Assembly (NCBI RefSeq): GCF_001619985.1
Contig: NW_017264196.1
Span: 1,984,001 to 2,048,000 of the forward strand
Length of the DNA stretch: 64,000 nucleotides
Direction of reading: 5' to 3'
From: Xylona heveae TC161
Taxonomy: Eukaryota; Ascomycota; Xylonomycetes; Xylonales; Xylonaceae
Shown here piece by piece: positions 24,636 through 36,410 of this stretch (position 1 is the first letter of the stretch; each line of letters starts with the position of its first letter). The notes below the pieces were generated by a model, which was given only the letters and a program-made list of their open reading frames with translations, was not told the DNA's origin and ran no database searches. The position numbers and the translations under genes were made by a program.

Positions 24636-24695
24636 TCAAGTTCGAGTTCGAGTTCGAGTTCAACTCCAACCCCAACTCCAACTCCAGAAGCGGCT
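24636..24695. repeat. 6-bp arrays (TTCGAG)n and (CCAACT)n
   Basis: About four TTCGAG units adjoin four CCAACT/CCAACC units. On the minus strand this yields an artificial-looking Glu-Leu and Gly-Val repeat ORF that I do not call as a gene. Confidence 0.88.
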
Positions 24696-24814
24696 TGAGA
24701 ATCGGCTTGAGAGCCAGCTTCAGATGTGACTTCACCTTCAAACCCCATCAGTAAATAAGGACCAAATCCTGGCCACAGTCAGGCGCAGTAAGGAACACCC
24801 ACAGGACCGACCGG

Positions 24815-24833
24815 CTGGCGACCTTTTGAGTTC
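24815..24833 (+). repeat. 19-nt dispersed motif, copy 4 (one or two changes)
   Basis: CTGGCGACCTTTTGAGTTC, identical to the others from GGCGACC onward. It keeps the same orientation. Confidence 0.88.
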
Positions 24834-25460
24834 AAAACGTATAGTTCAAAGTTCAAACATGTAAACTGTTCTAATAAACTGTAAGTCTGTATACGGTATA
24901 CCGTTTAGACTGTTAGTTTGCAAGTAAGATATAATATCTACTAGACAATCGTGAGCTTGTGACTTGTTAGACACTCAAGCAAGCGGCACGCCAAGCCAGG
25001 ACATTGACCGCCCGAACAGTATCTCTGCAAGGCTGCAGGGCTTAGCTTCAACTTCAGTTGTTCTGTAGCGGCGGAAACAACCATCGGGTGACTGCTAACA
25101 ACTCGACCAGAGACTGCCGATCAGCGATCAATGGTCAGGTCCACACAACAGAGTTGCTGCTTGGGACAAAGATCTCCGCTGCAAATAGACAGAACAAGAA
25201 AACGCTACTTTCCACCTGAGCACAGGTGTCCCGCGTTCTTGCGGGCGCGGGGGCTTGGGACCTCAAGATATGTTTCCATGTAAGCCTAGAGACCCAGACG
25301 GTCATACCTTGTCAACGTCGCCAGTCGCACATATCTGCGAATAATAGCCAGCTTGTCCATCCGGTCATCAGTCCATGTCCAGAAACACCGAGCACAACCC
25401 GTCGGTCGTGGAGGAATAAGCCTGGCGTGGTCCGCGGATTCGAGCGCGGCAGAGCAGTAA

Positions 25461-26530
25461 AATGCTGAATAATTTGGCAATTTGGTTTCGCCAGTTAAGC
25501 TTGGAGTTTTAATGATCGGAGGCCCGCAAATCGTGACGAGAACGTTGAACATAAAAGATTGAATGGAGTGGTTTGAACTGAAACATTCCAGCTTGAAGAT
25601 TTCATCGGCGGTTAAATTCCAAACAGCAGCAGCAGCAACAGTGCCAGACTGTGGTAATGCTGAATGCTGTTTTTGAATTCTGTAGTGGTTGGCATGTAAC
25701 CAGATGCCAAATATTTGACCAGTTAGTGTTCTAGTATTTCTAGTTCCGAAGTTCTGAAATATTGTAATTTGAAGTTCAAGAAAGAACCAATTGAGTTGTT
25801 TTGATCTTTCGAATTGAGGTTGCAAGCCTCTCGAGAGTCATTGTTAAAACAGCAGCGGCAGCACAGCGGCAATAGGGTGGTCCTGTTATAAGAAGTTCTT
25901 GAACTCTCTCTGGCTCTGCTGTTTTCATGGAGCTAGATGCCCATTAATTTTGCAAGTTAAAGTTCTAAATCTTGTGGTTCCGAGATTTTAAAATTTTGAA
26001 GTTAAAAAGCCATGAAGTTGTGAAACCTTTAAAGGGAACAAGTGAAATGTTTTTGGTTCTTCGAATTGAGGTTGCAAGCCTCCCGAGAGTTGTCGTTCAG
26101 ACAGCAGCGGCAGCACCAAGCCATACTGGTGGCCATACTATAGGCTGTTTTGGATTCGAGGGTTGGAGCTCTAAAGTTTTGTAAATGTAACCAGAACCTA
26201 AAAAGAACGAATGGATTTTAGGTCTTCAAATCAAGATTGCAATAGTCTCGGAGTTGATGTTGAATAGCAACAGCAACAGCATCACCACCAGGAACACTCT
26301 GTAGTCGTGCTATAAACGTTTCTTGAGTTGTGGTGGTCGTCGCGGGACTAAATGTCGAACAATTTGGTCAACTGATCTTCTTGATGTTGTAAGTTCATTG
26401 ACGACAAGGCTCCTAAAAAAGAATGAATGGAGGCTGGAGCTGTTCTAATATTTTCAATCAAAGTTGTCTCGTCGTTTCGAAGTTTGACTGTTCAACGTTC
26501 AAGTGGTGTCTAATTTGATGTTACTTTGAA
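25461..26530 (+). repeat. About five diverged ~230-bp satellite units with CAG tracts
   Basis: A recurring order of landmarks defines each unit: an AATTTGGCAA or AATTTGGTCAACT block (near 25461, 25703, 25937, 26350), an AAAGAATGAATGGA-like block (25556, 25785, 26027, 26201, 26415), TTCGAATTGAGGTTGCAAGCC (25808, 26060; decayed at 26225), CTCTCGAGAGT, then a CAG/CGG-rich tract (near 25620, 25848, 26100, 26262). Spacing is about 170-250 bp. Units are too diverged for recent amplification. Confidence 0.8.
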
Positions 26531-29500
26531 CTTGCTTCTTTATTTTTGCTGCAACTCTGCGAGTTTCTAGCTGTATGATGCACAGCACACAAACGCAATG
26601 GTTGTGTTTCTCGGCAACCGCCTAACATGTACTAGTATCAGTGTAAGCGCTTCCGTCATTATTTTAACATTATAGCAATCCAAGCACTGAGGCGTGTTGA
26701 ACTTGGAGGCTCGAGCCTGCCGAAAAGCGTCTGCCGCGAGGATGAAATCTTGAGCAATGAGTGCACAACTCAAGAGGGACTTCATTCTCCGATTATATTC
26801 TTGTTGAAATTTTTTCACTGTTTCAAACAATCCACTTCCATGTGGTAGCAGTGGGCCTGGAATGTCCATGGAGAGATATCAACCATGATATTCTGTTCCG
26901 TTTCTTCTCCTGTCCTTGTTGTACACTAACAGCTCGTCTGACTTGATTGACAGATCCCACACTTTCCAAACACATTTGCGGGCGTTAGATTTGCTGAAAT
27001 GACGGCGGAGAAGTCTTGCTGAATATCTTGGCCTTGGCGCAAGCGAAGAAGTTGCTTGCGGGGCATACCGCAGCATTAGGCTCTATGCTTCATGCGTAAA
27101 TGTTAAAAAAACATGGTCGATCCATCGAATAACAGTTGAGTGTTAATCTAATGATAAACCATTCTCTCTCGTATACTAGAAATACTTTACAACCGTAAAT
27201 TGAGTTGAAAGTGGGGCGCTGGAGCCAATTGTTTGGCAGAGCAATGAGTCTGAGGCTCTGACGGTTGATTAGACAATGAAGGGCCTGAGGTTATGCCTTG
27301 ATTTCCCGCTGTGGGTAGTGCAAATATCGTGGATATCTCCGGTTGTTGAAATGATTCTGATATATATTGCTGCTGGCGTATTTGCGTCTTCTCTGAGCAA
27401 GAAACACAGTCAAAGTCTCTAGTCCCCAAAGGAGCAGGGCTCGAATCGCTGAACCTGTACTATCCCTCCACCAGGGCCGCAAATGCATTGTCCAGAATTC
27501 AGGCATCTACTTTACTTCACCGGTTGACTCAGAGACTCAGAGTAGCGTAGCGCACGCAGCAAGCAGCAGGCAGAAGCCTAGCAGCAGCAGCTTCCGGGTA
27601 GTGAAGAATGTTCTAGCACTTCGACGGGTAGGGTATGCTTTAGTTGCCTTAAAGTGGGCGTTGATGCACCGCTACACTTTAAACAAACTGCCAAAACGAG
27701 GCCAATGGTACTGCAACGTAAGCGGGTGTCTTTCGAGCTCCGTGACTCTGACGGTAATTCAGCGCCATTGCAGAGCCCGAGCTGCTTGAATCCCAGAAAC
27801 CAATCGCGCATTGCCATGGCTCGTGTTCAGGATGCAGCCCAAGGCTAAAGCGGTCTGAACGCCGCCAACGAACCCAATTGGTTCAACATGATTTCATCCA
27901 GCTCATGAACATAGAATATTGTGTAGGCATGTCCAGGATCCTGAGAAACTCAAGCCAGCGCGCCTCCAGTGGCAAAGGGCTACGCCAGCAGCGGTTCTTC
28001 CAAATATTTCAAAAAGGCAAACCAGCAAATGCTGCTCGGATTCTCCAACAGAGGATGATCTGGATTCTGGGGCGTGGGATGGCTCCAACATTTGGGAAGA
28101 AAGCAATTCGATCGAGGTAGACTACTCCGCTATATTGCAAACTTGTAAAACCTCCAATGAAATAGTAGCGTCCACGCCCTCCTTCGCTTTCTTCAGCATT
28201 GCTATGTATCCCGTAGACCGAGGTTGTTCTGGGAGGCGGAATGAAGTATTGACAGCATAAGACAAGTGCGTAGATCTCCGAGTGCCCTGATCTTTAATTC
28301 TCGAAAGAAATTCGACGTAAATGACAGATATGAGACCAAGTAAGGCGTCGGGGTTTACCAGTTTCGAAAAGACCGCCGTTGGAAAACTGAGATGTTGGCT
28401 ATACTGGTACGTTATTGCATATTTCAGGAACCGGAAAACGTTGGGCCTCTTGTTGGCTTTTTGGAGTTCGGATGGACTTGTGAGTGGCCCGTTGAGATTT
28501 GTAGTAAAACCTTCGATATTGAGAAACGGTTGCCGCGAGAACATGCTCAAACCGATGAGCTTGGAGCAGTCCAGTCTAGACATGAAAATTCTGTCCCAAA
28601 ATTCTGTCCCAGAAACCTAAAGGCGATAAAATATGATTTATCGTGCATAAGAGATTCCGTTATGAGGGGTAAAGGTCAATCAAATTTGCCGTTTTTTGAA
28701 TTTTTTTATTGTTCTGTGCCGTCGTTTTCTTCCTCAACTTCGACTCATGGTGTGAAAGTTCTGATTTTCCGATAGAGGGTTTCATATATTTAGCAACGTC
28801 GCATACAGCTTTCTTTGAGATGGACCAGGTTAAGTCCGACCGTACGGGAGCTGAGTTCCAATTCTACGCCATTGATGTTCAAATGGCATGTTCAATGTGG
28901 CATGTTCAATGATAATATAAAGCGCAAGTTGCAACCACTTGGGATAGAACCATCGTCCTATAATGGTTCGGAATGTTGATACTTCATATTCAAAACCCAA
29001 GGCGCGCTGCCGCGGTACCACTTCCATTCTGCCGCCCGCGGCATTGGGAGAGCCAGAGATCAGGCGCCTGAAATGCATTGGGATAAATAGACCAGTTGCA
29101 GAGATAATGCTGCAGGAGTATCAGCAGAAAGTCGGCCTTGATGAGATATTCCAGAGATCATCCAGCGACAAGCGTTCCGGTAGGAGTTGCTTTTAACTGA
29201 TCGTAGAACGACTTATTCTCCAATAAATACAATGTTTGAAAACGTGTTCTAAATGTGTATTTCCTTTCACCCGGTGACCTTGAATTTTATTCTTGCCGAC
29301 ATGCAAAGAGGAAAGAATCGAAAGATTATACAGCTTATATAGCTGAGCGAATATTTTTCATCCTCTGAGACTGAAGTCTGAGAGACACTGCAAAATTGCA
29401 AACTTTTTAGGAAGCCAGGGACATGTCGCAGCCCAGCTCCAGCTACTCTTGCAGCTTGCTCTTGATTGATAGCCATTGTCATAATTGGTAGACCGTTGGT

Positions 29501-30531
29501 AACAAAGTATTAAGGTTTGAGAAAGTCCATCCACAAGATGGACAAACCTTCGACGGTATCTATGTATGTCGGCCTTGGCTGGGAAGGTATCAGAACCAAG
29601 GTACGAGGATATTGAATTGGGTGGAAATTTTGTTTGATGTTTGAATGTATTAAAAATTTTGTTCGAAAAAGACAAAGATTAGATTGCAAGGTAGGGAATG
29701 GTTGTTTGTAAACGATTGTTCAGAGAATGTTAAAATTGTAACGAGTTAAAATGGAGAAGGGAGAAGGGAAAGAACTGAAGCGGAAATGGGCGGATACTTA
29801 TAGACAGGTTCGCGGAGGGTAACGCTGCTGTCTGCTCTGCCAAGAACTTGACATTAACGCTGAATTCCGTCACTGAGGAGACCAATTCAGAGAATAACGC
29901 GTACCAATAGGAAGAGTGACGAGCCCAGTTTGTTTGGTGGTGGCAAAATCAAGATTCACACAAAAGCGTCACAAAACCACGCCATTGAAGTAGGAACATC
30001 TTCTGTTTCGGTTAGGTTATGAGTCACTATTGCAATTGAATTTAGAAAGTAATAGAGTAAAACGTATGTATAAACTTCACAGTGTAGTCAGTGTATGACC
30101 ATGCAGGGTGGATAGAGTCGTGTGCAGATTTGTGCAGCCAGCGTCATTGGAATCCACAAGATACATTGTGTAGTGTATTGGAAGACAAATAACAAGCCAG
30201 TATATTGATACCTAGTTGCTGTACAACACCTTCAAAAAGACTCTTGGAGCCGTGGCCTTGCGAGGTCTGGTACCAGGAACCCTAAAGCCTGGTTTTCGTT
30301 CAATTCGTGCCCCATACATGGCTCTTGTTGCGCTGACCATCATTGAATAACCTTGACATGTCGATTCACAGTGGCGTTTACCAAGCTGTCAGGGTAGAGC
30401 CTTACTCTTAAGGCCTTGAGGGGTTGAATCACGGATTTTTCCGAGCGAAAAGCTCAATGATGCCCACCAGTGGCAGAATGACCCAACAAAGAGCTTTATC
30501 TGGTCGATATCCCAAGAAATATCCAGAAAAA
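26531..30531. other. 4-kb gene-poor stretch with weak coding-like fragments
   Basis: No gene could be assembled. Minus-strand fragments between about 28583 and 26567 (frames of 60-153 codons) have coding-like composition but no start-to-stop model, no consistent splice borders and no family I recognise. One piece near 27700 reads LRCSTIGLVLAVCLKCSG, vaguely like the second half of a fungal Zn2Cys6 cluster, but the first Cys pair is absent. A 78-codon plus-strand frame at 28963-29196 and a 106-codon minus frame at 29675-29358 are equally isolated. This may be a decayed host gene or gene cluster, or chance. Confidence 0.45.
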
Positions 30532-32145
30532 TCAAGACTTAGAGACATCTAGGACTGCTCTTGCGACACCCCGCCCAGCCACATCCAGCTCCACCTCTTG
30601 CGCGGAGCCTCCCATCTTGGCCAACACGTTCTTGAACTCCTCCACACCACCGCCAACACCGAAGTACATTCTCTTTGCCGCAACATAAGCTCTCGGCCGT
30701 TGCGATTGTGAGAGAATGTCAAGAAGAACTTTAGTGAAAGGGACAAGGCTCTCGGGAGAATAGATAGTCTCGCTTGCCAGAACCAAAACTCGACCAAGAT
30801 TGCCTTCCGGTGATACTAGATTGAGGAACTCGTTGCCCCAGCTGCCAGAGATAGTCCGTATTGATATGTCCTTTTCCTTGAGATCATCGAAAAAAGCTGT
30901 GATCATTTCAGGCGATATGTCAAGCTCGTCCTCTGGCTTAGACGCATCAAGACGTTCTGTGACAACTGCCCATGACAAAAGCAGGTTCGGAATTGTCACT
31001 AATCGTAGCACTTCCGCATTGTAATCTGCAAGTGTAAAACGCGTGTTGGCACGGCTTTTGCTTAATGCCATCTGGAAAAGTGCAAGCGAAGGTAAAGCAG
31101 TGCCGCAGCCCAACTAAAGTAGACTTAGTATTTGATAAAAACAGAGTGGAAAGTTCAAATCAAAATGATTGCACTGTCGAAGCAATCACGGGTTGGGTTG
31201 TATGGTAGGGTTAACATACCTCAATGCAATGCAGTTCCTCAGTTCCGACCCCACCTTCCTCTCCTTCGTACTCGTCTCGAAGAATTTTTGCTAGGTCTTC
31301 GGAGCACTCCCAACTTTTATAGCCGCCTTCGTACACGTTCTTTTTGATATCATCATTACCAAGTCCGGTCAAATCGGCCCCTTGGCCGTGGGAATCCTCA
31401 GCAATAAGTTGGACACGGACATCAAAAAGCTCCCTTCGAGGAAGTTTAATGGTGCGACCGGCAGCTGTCCGAAGCTCTAATACGCTGTATAATATTCTAT
31501 CAGGCAATGATTGGTACTTTTGATAGCCGTTAGTCAGGGAAACAAGAGAAGTAAAAGATCATTAGGCTTTGGGGTAACGCTGTATGCACTGAAATAAGAA
31601 GAAAAAAATAGGCAGGCAGAATGAGAAAAAAGATTGTTCATGACTCGAATGTATCACAGAAAACAGAAGGGTATTAGATAGAGTTGCTCAATCCAGCATG
31701 CACGATACAGGCGTTCATATTTGGATTGGAATAAAAGGGCTGAACGCGCCGAGACAAGCCACCCTCACCACTTCCACGAACTGTGGAAAGAGAAATAAGA
31801 AATTAAAGCAAAAACAAGTACAACAATGAATAATTGTTTAAAGCCGCAATCCATGCTCCAAGTAGAAGGGAAATTGGATTCAACATCAAATAGAATTTAA
31901 GACTGTAAGGCGATCACAAGAAACGCTTTTGCAGTGGCGTTAGTACTTACCAGCTCTTCAAGATTCAGCAAATTTGGCTCTAAAGGAACGGCCATTGCTG
32001 CATTCCCAAGTGCATTTTCTTGCCTATTTCCATTTGCGTTCTCTGTCGGAAACACCTGGGCAATTTCAGGGCTAACAACCTGCTCGATTTCGTTGTCGAG
32101 CTCCTGCTCAATATCATCTCCGGCGAATGAGAAACTAAAAGCCAT
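30532..32145 (-). CDS. hpm1: Protein-histidine N-methyltransferase (HPM1/METTL18 type)
   Basis: SAM-dependent enzyme that in yeast methylates a histidine of ribosomal protein uL3 (Rpl3). Exons 32145..31951, 31516..31220 and 31113..30532 (minus) are all phase 0 and give 357 aa. The start MAFSFSFAGDDIEQEL is typical. Exon 2 carries LPDRILYSVLELRT, PRREL(F)DVR and the substrate-entry motif KSWECSEDLAKIL. Exons 2 and 3 join as ELHCIELGCGTALPSLALF, which holds SAM motif I (LGCGTALP). Downstream motifs TLADYNAEVLRLVTIPNLLL and LVLASETIYSPESL fit the seven-strand family. Intron 1 is 434 bp, unusually long for this window; a missed small exon or a different acceptor is possible there. The gene lies 471 bp upstream of cystathionine gamma-lyase on the same strand axis. 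Confidence 0.87.
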
Positions 32146-32616
32146 AGTGATCTTCGAGATTTAATTGAACACAAGCGCAGCTCATTGTCAAAATCTTTTG
32201 GAAAGTTGCTGGCGTGTTCAGACTTTTGAGGCCTAGAATTCTTTTGACGGGCGCACTGATTGGCCGAAAAACGCGATTGAGATGCGATGGTGAGGAAGCG
32301 AGCGAGTAGCGCAACTCGGAGCTATAATGAAACAGGCTGAACGACGCAACAATCGCGCAACCACATTCAATCTCACAGAAACAATATTATGATGAAGTCT
32401 CGGTGTTGAATTGAGGTTGGGATTTGGATTTGATTCGAAAGGATTGAACTTGATCAAAACCAGTTATAATGCATTACTAGTTCTTTCTGATGCAAACTAC
32501 TGTATAACTATAGACGATTCTCTTCCAGTGTAACCGTATAAGAAAAAGCCCCTCTAATCTCTAGATAACGCCGTAAAATATGGTATAATTATTTCCAACT
32601 TGTAAATCTTCATCGT
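32146..32616. other. Intergenic, hpm1 promoter and CGL 3' flank
   Basis: 471 bp between two leftward genes. A GATTTGGATTTGATTC-type patch near 32415 is the only notable texture. No gene is supported. Confidence 0.55.
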
Positions 32617-34056
32617 TTAAGCGTGACCGTTGACGCCGTTGACCTTGGCGCCGCTGACAGCCTTCTCCAGCGCTTGGAGAGCATCAGCCGTGAGGTCTTC
32701 GGCATCTTCGATACCGCAGCTGAGACGGACAAGGTCGTCAAAGACACCAGCAGCCTCACGCTGTTCCTTGGGAATACCAGCGTGAGTCATGCTGCTAGGG
32801 ACTTCGCACAAACTCTCGACACCACCCAAACTCTCGGCCAAGGTGAAGATCTTGGTGTGTTGGCAGAATCGCTCGGCGGCCTCTTTTCCACCCTTGATAC
32901 GGAAGCTCAGCATACCGCCGCCCATACCCTTGCGGTGCTGCTTGATGGCGATGGCGCGTTGCCGGTGGGAGTTTAGACCGGGATAGTTGACGGCAATGAC
33001 GTTGGGCGAAGCCTCAAGTGCCTGAGCGACGGAAGTGGCATTGGTGGTGGCCTCGCGGGCACGGAGATGGAGAGTCTTGAGACCACGGTGGGCAAGCCAA
33101 GAGTCAAAGGCTGAAGGAACGGCTCCAATCGCGTTCTGGAGGAAGGTCAAGCGCTCCTTGAGCGCATCGGAATTGAAAGCAGCAACACCCATAAGGACGT
33201 CCTGAAACTGGTTAGTCACACTGTCGATACATGATGTACTGAAGTGATAAAGGGAACTTACAGAGTGGCCATTGATGTACTTGGTCACTGAGTGCACAAC
33301 GATATCGGCACCATGGTCCAGAGGGTTCTGGACGTAGGGGCTCAGGAAAGTGTTGTCAACAACAACGAGAATGCCATGCTTGTGGGCCGCAGTCGCAATA
33401 GCTCGAATGTCCACCAAGCTCAGAGTCGGGTTGCTCGGGCTCTCAATCCAGATCAGCTTTGTCTCTGGGCGGATGAGCTCTTCAATGTCGAGCTCGATGC
33501 TGGGCGTAAACGTCACATGGACGCCGTGGGCGGCAGCAACCTTGGTGAAGTATCGGTGGGTACCGCCGTAAACATCGGAGACGGAAACGACGTGGGAGCC
33601 GGCAGCCAGGGACTGCAGGACGATGGCGGTGGTGGCGGAGCCCGAAGAGAAAGCAAGCGCATAGCGGGCGTGCTCAAGCGCAGCAACAGCGTTCTCAAAG
33701 TTGTCTCTGATACGCAGATCCCGTCAGTAACACCGTGACACAAGAAGGGTATGATCCTTCAATAACGCTCACCTGTTTGGATTGGAGCTTCTAGTATACT
33801 CATAAGCGCCCACCGGCTGTCCAACAGCCGTCTGTGCGAAGGTCGTTGAGAGAGAGATCTGGGATATGATTAGAGAGACTGGCCACACCCACAGATATTA
33901 GATCTTCAAGGGTAAAGAAGTAAAACATACAGCTTCAATCACAGCTCCAGTGTGGGGGTCATGCGGGGCACCAGCATGAACGGCAAGGGTACCGAATCGA
34001 TGAACGGGCGAAGGGGCCCGGGGAGGGGTCTGAACAGGATGCTCGTGCTGGGTCAT
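32617..34056 (-). CDS. cys3: Cystathionine gamma-lyase (reverse transsulfuration)
   Basis: PLP enzyme that cleaves cystathionine to cysteine, ammonia and 2-oxobutyrate in the cytosol. Exons 34056..33931, 33858..33773, 33706..33262 and 33201..32617 (minus) give 413 aa. Landmarks are the N-terminal HRFGTLAVHAGAPHDPHTGA, YEYTRSSNPNRDNFENAVA, the PLP phosphate-binding FSSGSATTAIV, VVVDNTFLSPY, the Schiff-base lysine in SVTKYINGHSDVLMG (Lys213), and ESLGGVESLCEVPSSMTHAG near the end. These sequences match gamma-lyase rather than beta-lyase or gamma-synthase. Length is in the usual 390-420 range. Intron 3 (33202..33261) is exactly 60 bp, in frame and without a stop, so a retained form would add 20 residues just after the active-site loop. 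Confidence 0.96.
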
Positions 34057-36410
34057 GTTGGACAAATGGACGCTCGTCGCGACAATTTACGTTGATTAAT
34101 TGAAGTGTATAAATATCGACCCTGCAAAGCACGGGACCGTAACGTTCTGATTTTGTGGAGGATTTGCTGGCTAATGTACGGATTCGCTTCAGCGGGACGA
34201 TCCCTGGGGAAGCTTTGGATGGAATGACGGGAGCACGCAATCGATGGCTTTTCTGGCCTAATTGACGTTTGTGTAGGAAAAGAGTTTAAAGATCATGCCA
34301 GGAATCTATTGAAATTTTTTCTCCTTCTTTCTCTTTCATCCTTTTGTACCAAATAATCATGCTACGATCAGACGGTTGACATTGGTCATCAGCTAGCCAT
34401 GTTTTTGCGGGAATGTTCCATTTACATTACTTGATATTTCCGAGATTTTTCACCTTGTTGGCTGACAAATGGACCAAATGTCCGCGAGTAGCCGCACAGA
34501 GGGGCGAAACGTCAAATGTCAGCCAATTATCCGAAACCTGACAGAGTTTTGCAATTTTTTCACCTGTTTGAGAATAATGATTCTTTTATACTTTGCTCGA
34601 GAGCTTCATCAAATATTCCTCCAACCGATTAACACACTATTATATCGATATATACCAATTCTTTTGCTAACTCGATATTGCAAGGGCAGGAAGATGTATC
34701 ATCACGTGACTAGACTGTTCAGGCAGATGTCAACTGTAAGGGATACTGAAACGGATGGTCCCTCTATATAGGAATATGCTGTTTCATGTTACAATTCCAG
34801 TCGCAAAAAGGCTACGAGACAATTAGGATTAAATCAGACAGCGCCGATGCTTGGTCGCTTCTAACACGACAAGTGAATCCAACTCGCTTTGCGCAAGTTT
34901 GACCTCACCAGCAGGGTTGATTCCTGCTCGGGCCATCCGTCCCCGGGGCTCATCCCCATTGTGGAAAGCAGTGCACATCAGCTTAATATTAATGCAGTAC
35001 AAATGTCTTGTGCCTTGCTGCAGCTGCGCTTGTTCGTGGATACTTCAATTCTTCAGCGACTGCAAAACAAAAGCATGTCTCGAATCTTCAGATTGCCATG
35101 ACGATTGAGCCCCAGTGTCCCCAGCATTAGAATATTCGTAGATCCCTTGAATGTTGTTGTAATGATTTCTTCGCGCAGTCAAGCAACGTGGTGTGATCAT
35201 AGCACATCTCGATTTGGGTCTCGGTCACTTTCTCTTTCGCCATTTGATGAAGCGAAATAGGGCGTGCTCGAATCCATCTCGTTTGCTCTCGGACCACATT
35301 GAAGGCTGACCTGCCCCCACCCACGGTAACCTTAACTGTGTCATTGAGCGAAATGACCGTGTGGAACTCACAAATCAGCTAAGACGGTGCCCCTGAAAGC
35401 ACTCGGCGCTTCTTATTCGACGTTCCCTGGTTCTCTCCTCAATTAGCACAGTCCAGGCAAGTCCGGAGGGAGGCTAAGGAAGGATTCAGATTGACATTTA
35501 ACCCAAGCGGGAGTCGGGGAGAAGGGTTTCCGACCCAGAAGGCTCACTAGTTCTTTGAGACCGAGCAGCAAATAATTCGCGCCACAAACTGGAGGGCTCT
35601 TCTCGTATAGAAAGCAATTGAGAATGGGAAAGCTCCACTCACGCCCATGCCGAACGTCCCGCCCACATCGCCAGCTTCCCCAAAGCGCCACTTTCACCAC
35701 TCAGCTACTGCGGTCACGGCTAGAAGGTGGAAAGAGCAAGTAAAAGGGTGGCAAAAAAAAGTTGAAGAAAGGATGAACTCGATCTAACGCAGCCCGCGCG
35801 GGCATATTCCTGGGAACAGCCGCCAGGATCTGACACCCCCCCGAAAGTTGAAAGACATCACTGGTCCGTAACAAACAAACGAACCAACGGCTAGAAGCCA
35901 TTTCCAGTCAGCTCCAGGTTTTCACACCAAATATAGGCCCCCCTAAGATGGAAACTAACCGTAATGGCACTCTCTCTGCGCTTTTGCCTCATACCGCGTT
36001 AGAGTATTTTGGGCCGAGAAAGGGTCCAAATCTCTTGGGCCCCAGGGGTAAGTTTGAGTGGAGATGCCGAGGGAATGAACGACTCACGAGAGTTGGGACT
36101 CCCCTTCTTTAACCCTCGTGTCCTCCACCTCTTCCCCCCTACTCTCTCGTTCCTTCCTCTTTCTCTCAATTCTTCTTTCGTCTCCTCTGTCGTCATCTGC
36201 ATTCTTCGCTGAAAGGCGTTCAGATCTTCTTTCCTCTTCTGTATACACGCCTTCGGCAGTCTTTCGTTCAACGTCATCACAAACTCTTTTCGTGTCTGTC
36301 GCTTCTAGAAAAAGGACCATTCTTCCATTTGAACGCGTCTCTTCTCTTTATCTAAAGAAACTCTGAACACTTTGTGACAAAAAATCAATTTAATCCAACA
36401 ACCTACCAAA
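34057..36410. other. 2.35-kb divergent gene-free region
   Basis: Two head-to-head starts flank this region (CGL leftward, GPI protein rightward). No gene is supported inside it. About 36110-36370 is strongly pyrimidine-rich on the plus strand, as is common for leaders of highly expressed fungal genes, and fits the wall-protein gene. A perfect AGCAGG/CCTGCT stem with a 7-nt loop near 34905 is not a full tRNA. Confidence 0.55.

Noticed and set aside
21464-24695. Short repeats as a CRISPR array
   Set aside because: Units are contiguous and lack unique spacers; the genome is eukaryotic.
24386-24748. Minus-strand 120-codon frame with Gly-Val and Glu-Leu repeats
   Set aside because: It is produced by the TTCGAG and CCAACT tandem arrays; no conserved protein or splice context.
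20601-30531. Transposable element or virus-like element in the gene-free centre
   Set aside because: No transposase, integrase, reverse transcriptase or capsid-like frame, and no paired terminal repeats were seen on either strand.
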